Shown: positions 55,871 through 64,000, numbered from the stretch's first letter. The stretch: DNA of 64,000 nt from Kitasatospora sp. NA04385 (GCF_013364235.1 NZ_CP054919.1:1-64000), one strand, 5' to 3'. Translations and numbers: made by a program. The notes: a model not told the origin generated them from the letters alone.

Positions 55871-56053
55871 CCCGGCACCGAAGCCCGTCCGGGTTCCGTC
55901 AGCACGTCGCAAACGCGTCGTCAGCGCGTCGCCCGGCACCGAAGCCCGTCCGGGTTCCGTCAGCACGTCGCAAACGCGTCGTCAGCGCGTCGCCCGGCAC
56001 CGAAGCCCGTCCGGGTTCCGTCAGCACGTCGCAAACGCGTCGTCAGCGCGTCG
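55871..56053. repeat. 61-bp tandem repeat array, three perfect copies
   Basis: Copies at 55871, 55932 and 55993 are identical; partial copies flank them (up to about 56160). Each unit carries CCGTCAG and TCGTCAG 22 bp apart. Outside the array are CCGTAAG at 55844 and a pair CCGTAAG/TCGTAAG at 56129 and 56140 (11 bp). The array lies in a 409-bp divergent intergenic region, so it is regulatory in all likelihood. Confidence 0.8.
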
Positions 56054-56192
56054 CCCGGCACCGAAGCCCGTCCGGGTTCCGCCAACGCGTCGTCAGCGCG
56101 GTGCCCGGCACCGTCCCCCGTCCGGATTCCGTAAGTACGTCGTAAGCACGTCGCAGCGCCGCCGCGGCGGGCGGGCGCGCTTCGATGGGCGG

Positions 56193-57371
56193 GTGGACCC
56201 CGATCCCTCCCCCGCCCGGCGGCGCCTCGACCCGCCGCTGCCCGCCCCGCCCGCCGTGCTGCGGCGCGGCCCGTTCCGTCCCGGCGCGTTCCGCTCCCCC
56301 GCGCGCGGGCCGCGCACCGCGGTGGTGCTCGGTCGGTGGCTGGGCGCGGCGCTGCTGCTGTGCTTCGCCACCGGTCTGATCAGCCACCTGCTCCAGGACC
56401 CGCCGCCGTGGCTGGCAGCGCGCTTGCCGTCCCGCCCGGTGGACGGCTACCGGGTCACCCAGGGCCTGCACGTGGCCGCCGGGCTGGCCGCGATCCCGCT
56501 GGCGGGCGCGAAGCTGTGGACGGTCTACCCGCGGCTGTTCGAGTGGCCGCCCGTGCGCAGCGTCCTGCACCTGCTGGAGCGGCTGTCGATCGCGCTGCTG
56601 GTCGCGGCGGTGCTGCTGGAGCTGTTCACCGGGCTGCTGAACACCCTGCAGTGGTACCCGTGGCCGTTCCCGTTCCGGCAGACCCACTACTGGACGGCGT
56701 GGACGGCCGTGGGCGCGCTGCTGGTCCACCTCGCCGTCAAGGCGCCGGAGATCGCCGCGCACTGGCGCCGGGCCCGCTCCGCCCCGCTGCCCGGGCGGCG
56801 GGCGGTGCTCGCGGCGACGGCCGCCGCCGTCGGGGCGGTCACCCTGACCACCGCGGGCCAGTCCGTGCCGTGGCTGCGCGCCCTCGACCTGTTCGCCCCG
56901 CGCCGCCCCGGCGCCGGGGGCGAGGCCCTGCCGGTGAACCGGACGGCCGCGCAGGCCGGGACGACCGCCGTCCCCGCCGACTGGCGGCTGGCCGTCGACG
57001 GCCCGGCCGGCTACCGGATCGGCCTCGCCGAGCTGCGCGCCCTGCCGCAGACCACCGCCGACCTGCCGATCGCCTGCGTCGAGGGCTGGAGCGCGGACGC
57101 CCGCTGGACGGGTGTCCGGGTGGCCGACCTGCTGCGCCGCGCCGGGATCCCGGCCGGGTCGGCGGTGCGGATCACCTCGCTGGAGGCCGAGGGCCCGTAC
57201 CGGGTCACCGAGATGCCCGCCGCGTACGCCGACGATCCGCTCACCCTGCTCGCCCTCGCGCTCGACGGCCGCCCGCTGACGCCGGACCACGGCTTCCCCG
57301 CGCGCATCGTCGCGCCGAACCGGCCCGGGGTGCTGCAGACCAAGTGGGTCGCCCGGATCGAGGTGGTCTGA
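56193..57371 (+). CDS. Cytochrome b-molybdopterin fusion protein
   Basis: 392 residues from GTG 56193 (TTCGAT seven bases upstream). Residues 45-200 are a b-type cytochrome with helices and His (TQGLHVAAGLAAIPLAGA; RQTHYWTAWTAVGALLVHLA); residues 225-392 are a SUOX-type Mo domain with IACVEGWSADARWTGV (Mo-ligand Cys) and RIVAPNRPGVLQTKW. It appears to unite in one chain the pair encoded at 53.1-54.4 kb. Confidence 0.75.
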   Translation: MDPDPSPARRRLDPPLPAPPAVLRRGPFRPGAFRSPARGPRTAVVLGRWLGAALLLCFATGLISHLLQDPPPWLAARLPSRPVDGYRVTQGLHVAAGLAAIPLAGAKLWTVYPRLFEWPPVRSVLHLLERLSIALLVAAVLLELFTGLLNTLQWYPWPFPFRQTHYWTAWTAVGALLVHLAVKAPEIAAHWRRARSAPLPGRRAVLAATAAAVGAVTLTTAGQSVPWLRALDLFAPRRPGAGGEALPVNRTAAQAGTTAVPADWRLAVDGPAGYRIGLAELRALPQTTADLPIACVEGWSADARWTGVRVADLLRRAGIPAGSAVRITSLEAEGPYRVTEMPAAYADDPLTLLALALDGRPLTPDHGFPARIVAPNRPGVLQTKWVARIEVV

Positions 57372-57372
57372 G

Positions 57373-57783
57373 GTGCGGATCCTGCGCGGCGCGCTGCTGT
57401 TCGGCGGTCTCGCCCTGCTCGGCTGCGGCCTGGTGGGCCTGCTGACCGACCCGTACGTCACCGGCCCGTTCGGCGTCCTGCTGTGGGCGGCGGGGCTGGT
57501 GGTGCTGCACGACGGCCTGTGGCTGCCGCTGGTGTGCGCGCTCGGCGCGGCCGCGACGGGGCGGCCGGTGCTGCGCGGCTGGCTGGTGGTCGCGGCGGCG
57601 GTGGGCGCGGTGGCCGTCCCGGCGGTGCTGCGGGCCGGGGACGACCACGGCAACGCGACCCTGCTGCCGCTGCCCTACCTGCGCAACTGGCTGCTGTTCC
57701 TGGCGGTGAGCGCCGCCGCGGCGGCGCTCACCGCCCTCGTCCGCCGGGCCGCCGTCAGGAGGGCACCCCGGCGAGACCGGTGA
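57373..57783 (+). CDS. Small membrane protein, 136 residues
   Basis: GTG at 57373 directly after the fusion gene's stop, so one operon. Four helices (LLFGGLALLGCGLVGLL; VLLWAAGLVVLHDGLWLPLV; WLVVAAAVGAVAVPAVL; YLRNWLLFLAVSAAAAALTA). It may assist the redox protein. Its 3' end overlaps the convergent phosphorylase gene by 29 bases. Confidence 0.65.
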   Translation: MRILRGALLFGGLALLGCGLVGLLTDPYVTGPFGVLLWAAGLVVLHDGLWLPLVCALGAAATGRPVLRGWLVVAAAVGAVAVPAVLRAGDDHGNATLLPLPYLRNWLLFLAVSAAAAALTALVRRAAVRRAPRRDR

Positions 57784-58621
57784 CGAGCCCGTCCAGGGCG
57801 TGGGAGCAGGTGCAGTCGCGGGTGGCGGGCAGTGATTCCAGGGCCCTGAACAGGACGGTGCGCAGGCGGTCGACGTTGCGGGCGAAGACGTCCAGCACCT
57901 CGGCGTGGGTGACGCCCTCGCCGCTCTCCACGCCCGCGTCGAGGTCGGTGACCAGGGCCAGGGAGGTGTAACACAGGCCCAGTTCACGGGCCAGGACGGC
58001 CTCGGGGTGGCCGGTCATCCCGACCGCGGACCAGCCGCTGGCGGTGAACCAGCGCGACTCCGCCCGGGTGGAGAAGCGCGGACCCTCGATCACCACCAGC
58101 GTCCCACCGTCCACCGCCTCCCACGCCAGGCCCCGGGCGGCGGCCAGCACCGCACCACGCCCCCGGGGGCAGTACGGGTCGGCCATCGAGACGTGCACCA
58201 CCTCGGGCACCGACCCGTCCGGCAGGATCCGCCCGTCGTAGTACGTCTGCACCCGCCCCGAAGTCCGGTCCACGAACTGGTCGGGCACCAGCAGCGTCCC
58301 CGGCCCGTACTCGGGACGCAGCCCGCCCACCGCACACGGCCCCAGCACCTGCCGCACACCCAGCGCGTGCAGAGCCCACAGATTCGCCCGGTAGTTGATC
58401 CGGTGCGGCGGCAACCGGTGCCCCCGCCCATGACGCGGCAGGAAAGCCACCCGCCTCCCCGCCACCTCCCCCACGAACACCGCATCCGACGGCGGCCCGT
58501 ACGGAGTCTCCACCCGCACCTCCACCACCTCGTCGAGCAGGGCGTACAGACCCGACCCCCCGATCACACCGAGCTCGGCGGTCGGGGTGCCGTCGGTACG
58601 GGGCGGGTGGACGTCGGCCAT
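57755..58621 (-). CDS. mtnP: MTA phosphorylase-like purine phosphorylase
   Basis: 288 residues from ATG 58621 after GAGGGAGAG. Fold and motifs: GVIGGSGLYALLDEV, LPRHGRGHRLPPHRINYRAN, IEGPRFSTRAESRWF, GMTGHPEAVLARE. The family splits 5'-methylthioadenosine or related nucleosides with phosphate in the methionine-salvage route. The residues that separate MTA from inosine use are not certain by eye. Confidence 0.8.
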   Translation of the reverse strand: MADVHPPRTDGTPTAELGVIGGSGLYALLDEVVEVRVETPYGPPSDAVFVGEVAGRRVAFLPRHGRGHRLPPHRINYRANLWALHALGVRQVLGPCAVGGLRPEYGPGTLLVPDQFVDRTSGRVQTYYDGRILPDGSVPEVVHVSMADPYCPRGRGAVLAAARGLAWEAVDGGTLVVIEGPRFSTRAESRWFTASGWSAVGMTGHPEAVLARELGLCYTSLALVTDLDAGVESGEGVTHAEVLDVFARNVDRLRTVLFRALESLPATRDCTCSHALDGLVTGLAGVPS

Positions 58622-59027
58622 GGCTCTCCCTCGGCTCTGGCGGTCGGGCCGCGGTCCCGACCCCGGCCCCGACCGGCCCCGGACGGGACTGGTGGGGCGG
58701 GTGGGTCTAATGGGGCGGGTCCGCGGTGCGCGGGTCCGGTGCGTGGACGGACCGGTCCGGCCGCACACCGTGGGCGCGTTCCCACCTTACGAGCAGTCAG
58801 CACCCCTGACGCGCACCGGTCGTCGCGGTGCGCCGCCCGCCCGCCGCCCGCCCGCCCGCCCGCCCGCCACCCGCCTGCCCACCGCCCGGCTGCCGCTCTC
58901 CCGCCGTCGGATCTCCCCCCGTCGGACGGGGGTGCCCGCGTACAGTGGCGTTTCGGCCGGTGGGTGCGGCGGACGGGCCGCCGTGAACGGCTGGGGCATG
59001 TGAACGACTACGGCAGAGGACAGTGCG
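58622..59027. other. Intergenic stretch, low complexity
   Basis: Contains runs of CCCG and a GACC-rich stretch but no gene; promoters for the flanking divergent genes. Confidence 0.5.
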
Positions 59028-59786
59028 ATGGGCGGTCCGGTGGCGGTGCACTCGAGCGGTGAGGTGGCGGGGACGCACCGGCCGTTGGCCTGGCGGGTGC
59101 TGCCGCCCTCGCCGGACGCGGCGGTGCTGGTGCTGCACGGGGGCAGGGAGATCGGGACGGAGCCGCCTCCGCTGCTGAACCTGCCGGGCCTGCGGATGCG
59201 GCCGTTCGCGAAGGAGGTGGAGCGCGAGGCGGCGGAGGTGGACGGCCGGTCGCTGGCGGTGGGCACGGTGCGCTACCGGTGCCGGGGGTGGAACGGTGTC
59301 CGGGCGGACGCGGCCCGTGACGCGGAGGCGGCGCTGTCCGATCTGGCCGAACAGTTGGGGCCGGTGCCGACCGTACTGATCGGGCACTCGATGGGCGGCC
59401 GGGCGGCGCTGCGGGCTGCGGCCCACCCCTGCGTGCTGGGCGTGGTGGCGTTGGCACCGTGGTGCCCCCGGGACGAGCCGACCGCGCACCTGCGCGGCCG
59501 CTCGGTGGTGATGCTGCACGGCGACCGGGACAAGGTCACCACGCCCGGGGACACCGACCTGTTCGCGCTGCAGGCCCGCGACCACGGTGCGCGGGTGGCC
59601 GGTTACCGGGTGCTGGGCAGCGGTCACACTCTGATGCGGCGGGCCGGCGACTGGCACCACGGCGCCGCCGCCCTGGCCCTGGCCCTGCTCGGCATGGGCC
59701 CGTTGCCCGAGGAGGCCGAGGCCGCGCTGGCCCTTCAGGGCCGGGATCCGGACGGCCTGCACATCCCGCTCGGCGGCCGCCACTGA
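59028..59786 (+). CDS. Alpha/beta hydrolase
   Basis: 252 residues. Nucleophile elbow GHSMGGRAALRAAAH, acid in LHGDRDKVTTPGDT, His in GSGHTLMRRAGDW. Oxyanion strand VLVLHGGREIG. Dienelactone-hydrolase-like size. Substrate unknown. Starts ATG 59028; end GGRH. Confidence 0.8.
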   Translation: MGGPVAVHSSGEVAGTHRPLAWRVLPPSPDAAVLVLHGGREIGTEPPPLLNLPGLRMRPFAKEVEREAAEVDGRSLAVGTVRYRCRGWNGVRADAARDAEAALSDLAEQLGPVPTVLIGHSMGGRAALRAAAHPCVLGVVALAPWCPRDEPTAHLRGRSVVMLHGDRDKVTTPGDTDLFALQARDHGARVAGYRVLGSGHTLMRRAGDWHHGAAALALALLGMGPLPEEAEAALALQGRDPDGLHIPLGGRH

Positions 59787-59930
59787 GCGGTGCGGCCCGT
59801 CGGGCGACGGGCGGGTGACCGTCCGGTGACAGGTGGTGCGGATCAGGCTTCCGGCTCGCCTCGGGCGGGTAGGGGGCGCACACTCCGGTGGAGGGAGACG
59901 TCCGCCAATCGACTGAGGGAGGACCCGCCC

Positions 59931-60473
59931 ATGGCGATCAGCCTGACCACTGATCGGCTCGTCGTCCGGGACTGGACACCGGACGACGCCGAGGACGCAC
60001 TGGCCGTGTACGGCTCCACGGACGTCGCCCGCTGGCTGACGCCCGTGATGGACCAGGTCACCGATGCCGAGGCGATGCGTTCGGTGCTGCAGCGCTGGGA
60101 ACGGGAGCAGGCCGGACTGCTGCCGCCGCGCGGGCGGTGGGCGGTGGAGCGGGCCGAGGACGGGAAGGTGATCGGCGGTCTGGGTATCCGGCCGCTGCCG
60201 CCCTATGACGAGGACCTCGAGATCACCTGGCAGCTCTCCCCGGGGGCCTGGGGCCAGGGCTATGCGACGGAGGCGGGCCTGGCGCTGCTGCGCTGGGTGT
60301 TCACCCAGGACATCGAGGAGGTCTTCGCGGTGGCCCGGCCCAAGAACGACCGGGCGCACGCGGTGGCGAAGCGGCTGGGGATGCGCTGGGTCGGCGAGAC
60401 CACCAAGTACTACGACCTCAATCTCCAGGTGTACCGGATCCGCCCGGCCGACCTGCCCGAGAACCGCCCGTGA
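59931..60473 (+). CDS. GNAT-family N-acetyltransferase
   Basis: 180 residues from ATG 59931 after GAGGGAGG. RimJ/RimL-like: LTTDRLVVRDWTPDDAEDA, acetyl-CoA loop WGQGYATEAGLALLRW, VARPKNDRAHAVAKRLGM. Acts on an amine or protein N-terminus; substrate not evident. Confidence 0.85.
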   Translation: MAISLTTDRLVVRDWTPDDAEDALAVYGSTDVARWLTPVMDQVTDAEAMRSVLQRWEREQAGLLPPRGRWAVERAEDGKVIGGLGIRPLPPYDEDLEITWQLSPGAWGQGYATEAGLALLRWVFTQDIEEVFAVARPKNDRAHAVAKRLGMRWVGETTKYYDLNLQVYRIRPADLPENRP

Positions 60474-60515
60474 CCGCAACCGTAGTCACGGCCACGGCCA
60501 CGTCCACGTCCGTCC

Positions 60516-60548
60516 CCGGCGCCCGCCCGCTACCCGGGCGGGCGCCGG
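60516..60548. terminator. Hairpin terminator between convergent genes
   Basis: CCGGCGCCCGCCCG and CGGGCGGGCGCCGG, 14-bp stem, five-base loop. Confidence 0.8.
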
Positions 60549-61666
60549 TCGATCAGCGGGTGCAGGTGGACGGGCCCGGCCTCCCGGGCTGACGGCAGGT
60601 CGGCTGCGTACCGGGCAACGAGGGCGAGCCCGGCGGGCGGCAGCCACGACTCGGCCCGGCCGTCGGGGCCGGAACCACCGGGTCCCGGACCGTCCACGGC
60701 TTCGGCTTCGGCGGCCTCGACGGCGTCGACGGTTTCGGCGTCGAGCAGGACGAGAAGTTGGTGAGGGGTCGGGCGCAGGGCCGGGTCGGGGTCGAGGCAG
60801 CGGGCCAGGGCGGGCAGCACCTCGCCGGGGACGTCCGCGAGGTCGGGCCGCCCGTCCGTGGTGCGCCGCCGGACGGCCCGGGCGTCCTCGGTTCCCGGGC
60901 CGTGCCCCGGCCGGTCGTCTCCCGGCCGGGAAGAACCCACCTGTGGGTGTCCCGCCCAGGAGGGCGCGGCCCAGGAAGGTGCGGCCCAGGAAGGCGCGGC
61001 CCAGGAGTGCCCCGTCCAGGGGTGGCGGCCCTGGGCCGCGGTGGCGAGCAGCGCGCCGAGGGCGAACACGTCGCTGGGCGGGCCGGTTTCGGCGGGTCGT
61101 TCGAGTTGCTCGGGCGAGGCGTACCCGAGTGCGCCGGTGGCGCCGTCCGGGCCGGGGACGGGCGGGAGGCCGAAGCCGGTCAGTCTGGGGCCGGACGCGG
61201 TGACCAGCACCCGGGCGGGTTCGAGGCCGGCGTGGACCAGGCCGACGGCGTGTCCGGCGGCCAGCGCCCGGGCGAGGCCGGCGCCCAGGCGGCGGACGGT
61301 GGCAACGGGCAGCGGGCCGGTGGTGCGCAGCAGTTCGGCCAGGTCCGGGGCGGGGGTGTACGCGGTGGCGAGCCAGGGCCGTTCGGCGTCGGGGTCGGCG
61401 TCCAGCACCGGGACGGTCCAGGAACCGTCGAGGCGCCGGGCGTCCCGGGCCTGCCGGGCGAAGCGGCGCCGGGCAGCGGCGTCCGGGGCCTGTGCGGGGT
61501 GCAGTTCCTCGACCACCACCAGCAAGCCGTCGGCGGCACGGCACAGGTGCAGCCGCCCCGCACCACCGGCGACCCCGCCGACGATCCCGTCGGCCCCGCC
61601 ACCCGCTCCGCCGTCACACCCGCCGCCGGGTGCTCTCAGCACCCGGTACGGTCCGATCTCCCGCAT
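60530..61666 (-). CDS. Kinase-like protein lacking catalytic residues (pseudokinase)
   Basis: 378 residues with a Ser/Thr-kinase fold. The whole bilobal layout aligns with actinobacterial kinases (WLATAYTPAPDLAELLRTTG; GYASPEQ; SDVFALGALLATAAQG), but the catalytic residues are replaced: the beta3 Lys by Glu53 (VVVEEL), the HRD loop by HAG with L-E-P-A-R (Gly147, Glu149, Arg152), and DFG by GFG (Gly164). Phosphotransfer is thus very unlikely. A SWAAP repeat (four copies in DNA about 60956-61020) sits in the middle. It may act as a scaffold or ligand sensor. Confidence 0.75.
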   Translation of the reverse strand: MREIGPYRVLRAPGGGCDGGAGGGADGIVGGVAGGAGRLHLCRAADGLLVVVEELHPAQAPDAAARRRFARQARDARRLDGSWTVPVLDADPDAERPWLATAYTPAPDLAELLRTTGPLPVATVRRLGAGLARALAAGHAVGLVHAGLEPARVLVTASGPRLTGFGLPPVPGPDGATGALGYASPEQLERPAETGPPSDVFALGALLATAAQGRHPWTGHSWAAPSWAAPSWAAPSWAGHPQVGSSRPGDDRPGHGPGTEDARAVRRRTTDGRPDLADVPGEVLPALARCLDPDPALRPTPHQLLVLLDAETVDAVEAAEAEAVDGPGPGGSGPDGRAESWLPPAGLALVARYAADLPSAREAGPVHLHPLIDRRPPG

Positions 61667-61745
61667 GTCCGGGCCCCTCCCCCGTGGTCTTGTCAGGACG
61701 AGGGGAGGGACGAACGGCGGGCGGGGGCGGGTTCCCGACCTGGGG

Positions 61746-62972
61746 TTATTTCTCGGCGGGCAGCTCGTACACGTGGCCGGGGGTGGCGATCGAGGTGATC
61801 GCCTCGGCGAACAGGGTGGAGGGCTCGTTGCCCTCGTGGATGATGTCGGTGTTCAGCAGGATCACCAGGGTGGCGTCCTGCTCGGGCAGGTAGACGGTGA
61901 CGCTCTCGTACCCGGGCAGCGAGCCGTTGTGGCCGACCCAGCCGCCGACCCGGAACAGGCCGAGTCCGTACCCGGCGCCGTCGCCGAAGCCCGGGACGGG
62001 CAGGAACTTCTCGCGCTCGGCCTGGGTGGCGGGGCTGAGCAGGGTGCCGGTGGCCAGCGTCTTCGCCCAGCGGTGCAGGTCGTGCAGGTCGGAGATCATC
62101 GCACCGGCGGCCCAGCCCCAGGACGGGTTCCAGTGGGTGGCGTCGGTGACGGAACCGTCCAGCGTCTGGTCGGTGTAGCCGTGCGCGTAGGGGCGGGGCA
62201 GTTCGGCGGCGCGCGGGAAGAGGGTGTGGTTCAGGTGGGCGGGCTCGGTGACGTTGCGGTGGATGAAGTCGCGCAGCGGCAGCCGGCCGAGCTTCTCGAC
62301 CAGCAGGCCGAGCAGCACGGTGTTGGTGTTCGAGTACTGGTAGTCGGTGCCGGGCGGGAAGACGTTGGCGTGCTTGAAGGCGTACGCGAGCAGTTCCTGC
62401 GGGGTGAAGGGCCGGTTCGGGTCACTGAGCAGGGCGTGCACGAAGTCGTCGTCGAAGGTGTAGGAGTACAGTCCGCTGCGCATCTCGGCGAGTTGGCGGA
62501 TCGTGATGTGCCAGCCGTCGGGGACGCCGTCGAGGTACTTGGCGATCGGGTCGTCGAGGCCGACCAGGCCGCGGTCGACGAGTTCGAGCACGGCGGTGAC
62601 GGTGAAGGTCTTGGTCTCGCTGCCGATCCGCATCCGGAGGTCGGGCGTCATCGGCTGCCCGGTGGCCTTGTCGGCGACGCCGTCCGCGTGGACGTACGTG
62701 CCGCGCCCGGGCATCCAGAGTCCGACGATCACCCCGGGTGTGCCGGTCTGCTGGCGCACGTCGGCGATCGCGGCGTCCAGCCGGGCGGCGAGGGCCGGGT
62801 CGAGCGGGCAGTCCTCGTCCGCCGGTTGGTGCACGGGGCGGTGCGCGGGCTGCACGGCCGGGCGGGCGAACGGGGCGCCGGAGGCGGCGGCCGGGACGGC
62901 GGGGACGAGGGCGCTCAGGGCGAGCAGGGCGACGGCGAGTCGCCGGGCGCGGGGACGGCGCATGACGGGCAT
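61746..62972 (-). CDS. Secreted serine hydrolase, beta-lactamase/PBP4-like
   Basis: Start at 62972 or 62963; a Sec signal peptide follows (ARRLAVALLALSALVPAV, cleavage after AAA). The class-C beta-lactamase/DD-peptidase fold has SETK at RMRIGSETKTFTVTAV (nucleophile Ser and Lys), YSN in YQYSNTNTVLLG and HNG in VGHNGSLPGYE. It lacks the usual KTG triad in its exact form. Probable role: D,D-carboxypeptidase or esterase. The gene is monocistronic. Confidence 0.8.
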   Translation of the reverse strand: MPVMRRPRARRLAVALLALSALVPAVPAAASGAPFARPAVQPAHRPVHQPADEDCPLDPALAARLDAAIADVRQQTGTPGVIVGLWMPGRGTYVHADGVADKATGQPMTPDLRMRIGSETKTFTVTAVLELVDRGLVGLDDPIAKYLDGVPDGWHITIRQLAEMRSGLYSYTFDDDFVHALLSDPNRPFTPQELLAYAFKHANVFPPGTDYQYSNTNTVLLGLLVEKLGRLPLRDFIHRNVTEPAHLNHTLFPRAAELPRPYAHGYTDQTLDGSVTDATHWNPSWGWAAGAMISDLHDLHRWAKTLATGTLLSPATQAEREKFLPVPGFGDGAGYGLGLFRVGGWVGHNGSLPGYESVTVYLPEQDATLVILLNTDIIHEGNEPSTLFAEAITSIATPGHVYELPAEK

Positions 62973-63094
62973 CTCTTCCGGAAGGAGGGTGGACCTGTTC
63001 CGCACAGGTCACCACCCGGACGCCCCCGCCGAGCCGCGTCCGCCCCTCCGGACACCGCGATTCCACCCGTGCGGCGGGTCGGCCGCCCGGGGCG

Positions 63095-63580
63095 TCAGCG
63101 GGCCGGGCGGACGGGGTGCTTGCTCAGGATCGACACCCGGTTGAACGCGTTGATGGCGATCGCCACCCAGATGACCGCCGAGATCTGCCGATCGTCGAAG
63201 ACCTGCCGGGCCTGCGCGTACCCCGCCTCCTGCGCGGCCGCGTCGGCGGGGTGGGTGGTCGCCTCGGCCAGCGCGAGGGCGGCGCGCTCGCGGGCGTCGA
63301 ACACGGCGGCGTCCCGCCACGCGGCCAGCACGCCGAGCCGCTGCGCGCTCTCGCCCTCCTTGAGCGCGGCCTTGGTGTGCACGTCCAGGCAGTAGGCGCA
63401 GCCGTTGAGTTGCGAGACGCGCAGGTTGACCAGCTCGACCAGGCGGCGGTCGAGTCCGGCGTCGGCGGCGGCCTGCCGGACGGCCTCGGCGGTGCCCAGC
63501 ATGGCGCGGAACGCTTGCGGGGTCTGCTTGTCGACGTAGACCCGGCCCGCCGGGGCCGCCACCTCGATCACCTCGGACAC
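63095..63580 (-). CDS. AhpD-like alkylhydroperoxidase/CMD-family protein
   Basis: 161 residues with the active-site CxxC in LNGCAYCLDVHTKAAL followed by His and the helical CMD fold (RAALALAEATTHPADA). The family scavenges peroxide using a thioredoxin-like cycle. Divergent from a pirin gene, a common redox pairing. Confidence 0.8.
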   Translation of the reverse strand: MSEVIEVAAPAGRVYVDKQTPQAFRAMLGTAEAVRQAAADAGLDRRLVELVNLRVSQLNGCAYCLDVHTKAALKEGESAQRLGVLAAWRDAAVFDARERAALALAEATTHPADAAAQEAGYAQARQVFDDRQISAVIWVAIAINAFNRVSILSKHPVRPAR

Positions 63581-63699
63581 CTGGACTCTCCTCCGCTGCG
63601 CGATGCTGTTTGTCGGACGCTCGGATCCATGATAGTTGAAGATGAAACGATTTGTTGGTCGTGTTCGCCGGACCTCGGCGACACGGGAGGGAGCACCCG
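63581..63699. promoter_or_regulatory. Divergent promoter region with imperfect palindrome
   Basis: The 119-bp spacer has an AT-rich core (AGTTGAAGATGAAAC near 63637-63651) with rough dyad symmetry between the AhpD-like and pirin starts; a candidate operator only. Confidence 0.3.
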
Positions 63700-64000
63700 A
63701 TGGACACCCCTGTGCGCACCGGTGAGAACGGCACGGCCGAAGTCCTGCCCCCGCGCGACGTCCCGCTCGGCGGCCCGCGCGCGATGACCGTCCGGCGCAC
63801 CCTCCCCCAGCGCGAGCGCACCCTGATCGGCGCCTGGTGCTTCGTCGACCACTACGGCCCCGACGACGTCGCCGCCACCGGCGGCATGGACGTCGCCCCG
63901 CACCCGCACATCGGCCTGCAGACCGTCAGTTGGCTGTTCAGCGGCGAGATCGAGCACCGCGACAGCCTCGGCGTGCACGCCTTCGTCCGGCCCGGCGAGC
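63700..64000 (+). CDS. Pirin-family protein, N-terminal part
   Basis: From ATG 63700 (GGGAGGGAGC upstream) the frame reads VRRTLPQRERTLIGAWCFVD, then HPHIGLQTVSWLF with the metal-binding HxH of pirins. The gene continues past the right edge. Pirins are iron-binding cupins, some with quercetinase activity. Confidence 0.85.
   Translation, partial: MDTPVRTGENGTAEVLPPRDVPLGGPRAMTVRRTLPQRERTLIGAWCFVDHYGPDDVAATGGMDVAPHPHIGLQTVSWLFSGEIEHRDSLGVHAFVRPGE

Noticed and set aside
55871..56053. Possible CRISPR array
   Set aside because: Units are identical and adjacent with no spacers, and no cas genes are present.
1..64000. tRNA or rRNA genes
   Set aside because: Looked for T-loop-type sequence and rRNA patterns by eye; none found, though a dedicated search would be needed to be sure.

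Overview
The base composition (very high GC, strong GC bias at third codon positions), the GTG and leaderless starts, WhiB and SpoIIE/anti-sigma genes, and IS21, ISL3 and helicase-associated remnants point to a Streptomycetaceae actinomycete (Streptomyces or Kitasatospora). There are no rRNA or tRNA genes that I can see, and no CRISPR array.

The window has two contrasting halves. Positions 1 to about 20,200 are accessory and decayed. They hold remnants of a bacterial ubiquitin-like locus (JAB, E2, multiubiquitin), an XRE-ImmA pair, a three-gene Mu-type transposon with terminal repeats, a telomere-type helicase C-terminus, a sigma factor next to two exported proteins, an ISL3 transposase tail, IS21 fragments, a secreted five-repeat protein, an inverted-repeat-flanked passenger element carrying a membrane-protein gene, and a nearly complete IS21. 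Almost every gene here except the sigma factor, the repeat protein and a few small genes is broken by single-base shifts, many of them one base short in a C or G run. That fits either pseudogenes in an unstable chromosome arm or an unpolished stretch of sequence.

From about 20.2 kb rightward the genes are intact. 20-32 kb carries an M48 protease, a Fic protein, and a duplicated 0.73 kb module (small membrane protein plus CsbD) flanking an anti-sigma-type ATPase, a WhiB protein, an IclR regulator and a secreted trefoil lectin, then an AspT-type transporter. 32-44 kb carries a PRC-barrel protein, a membrane-anchored MazF-like protein, a large adhesin-like protein with five near-identical SpaA-type repeats, a DUF4365/helical-repeat pair, and a MarR regulator with three matching palindromes in front of three successive minus-strand genes (MarR, SpoIIE phosphatase, small coiled-coil protein). 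An AIG2-M24 fusion and a molybdopterin protein follow.

44-64 kb is housekeeping-like. It includes a quinone-reductase/TetR pair with a clear operator and a cluster of a nucleotide-sugar epimerase, two-component system, GT2-DUF2064 glycosyltransferase, methyltransferase, two molybdopterin redox proteins with cytochrome b partners and a GT87-type membrane transferase. Direct repeats of CCGT(A/C)AG spaced 11 bp lie at three promoters of this cluster, and a 61-bp tandem array based on the same motif (22-bp spacing) sits in a fourth stretch, suggesting one local regulon of the OmpR-type regulator. The right end carries an MTA-phosphorylase-like enzyme, an alpha/beta hydrolase, a GNAT enzyme, a kinase-like protein lacking every catalytic residue, a serine hydrolase, an AhpD-like protein and a truncated pirin.
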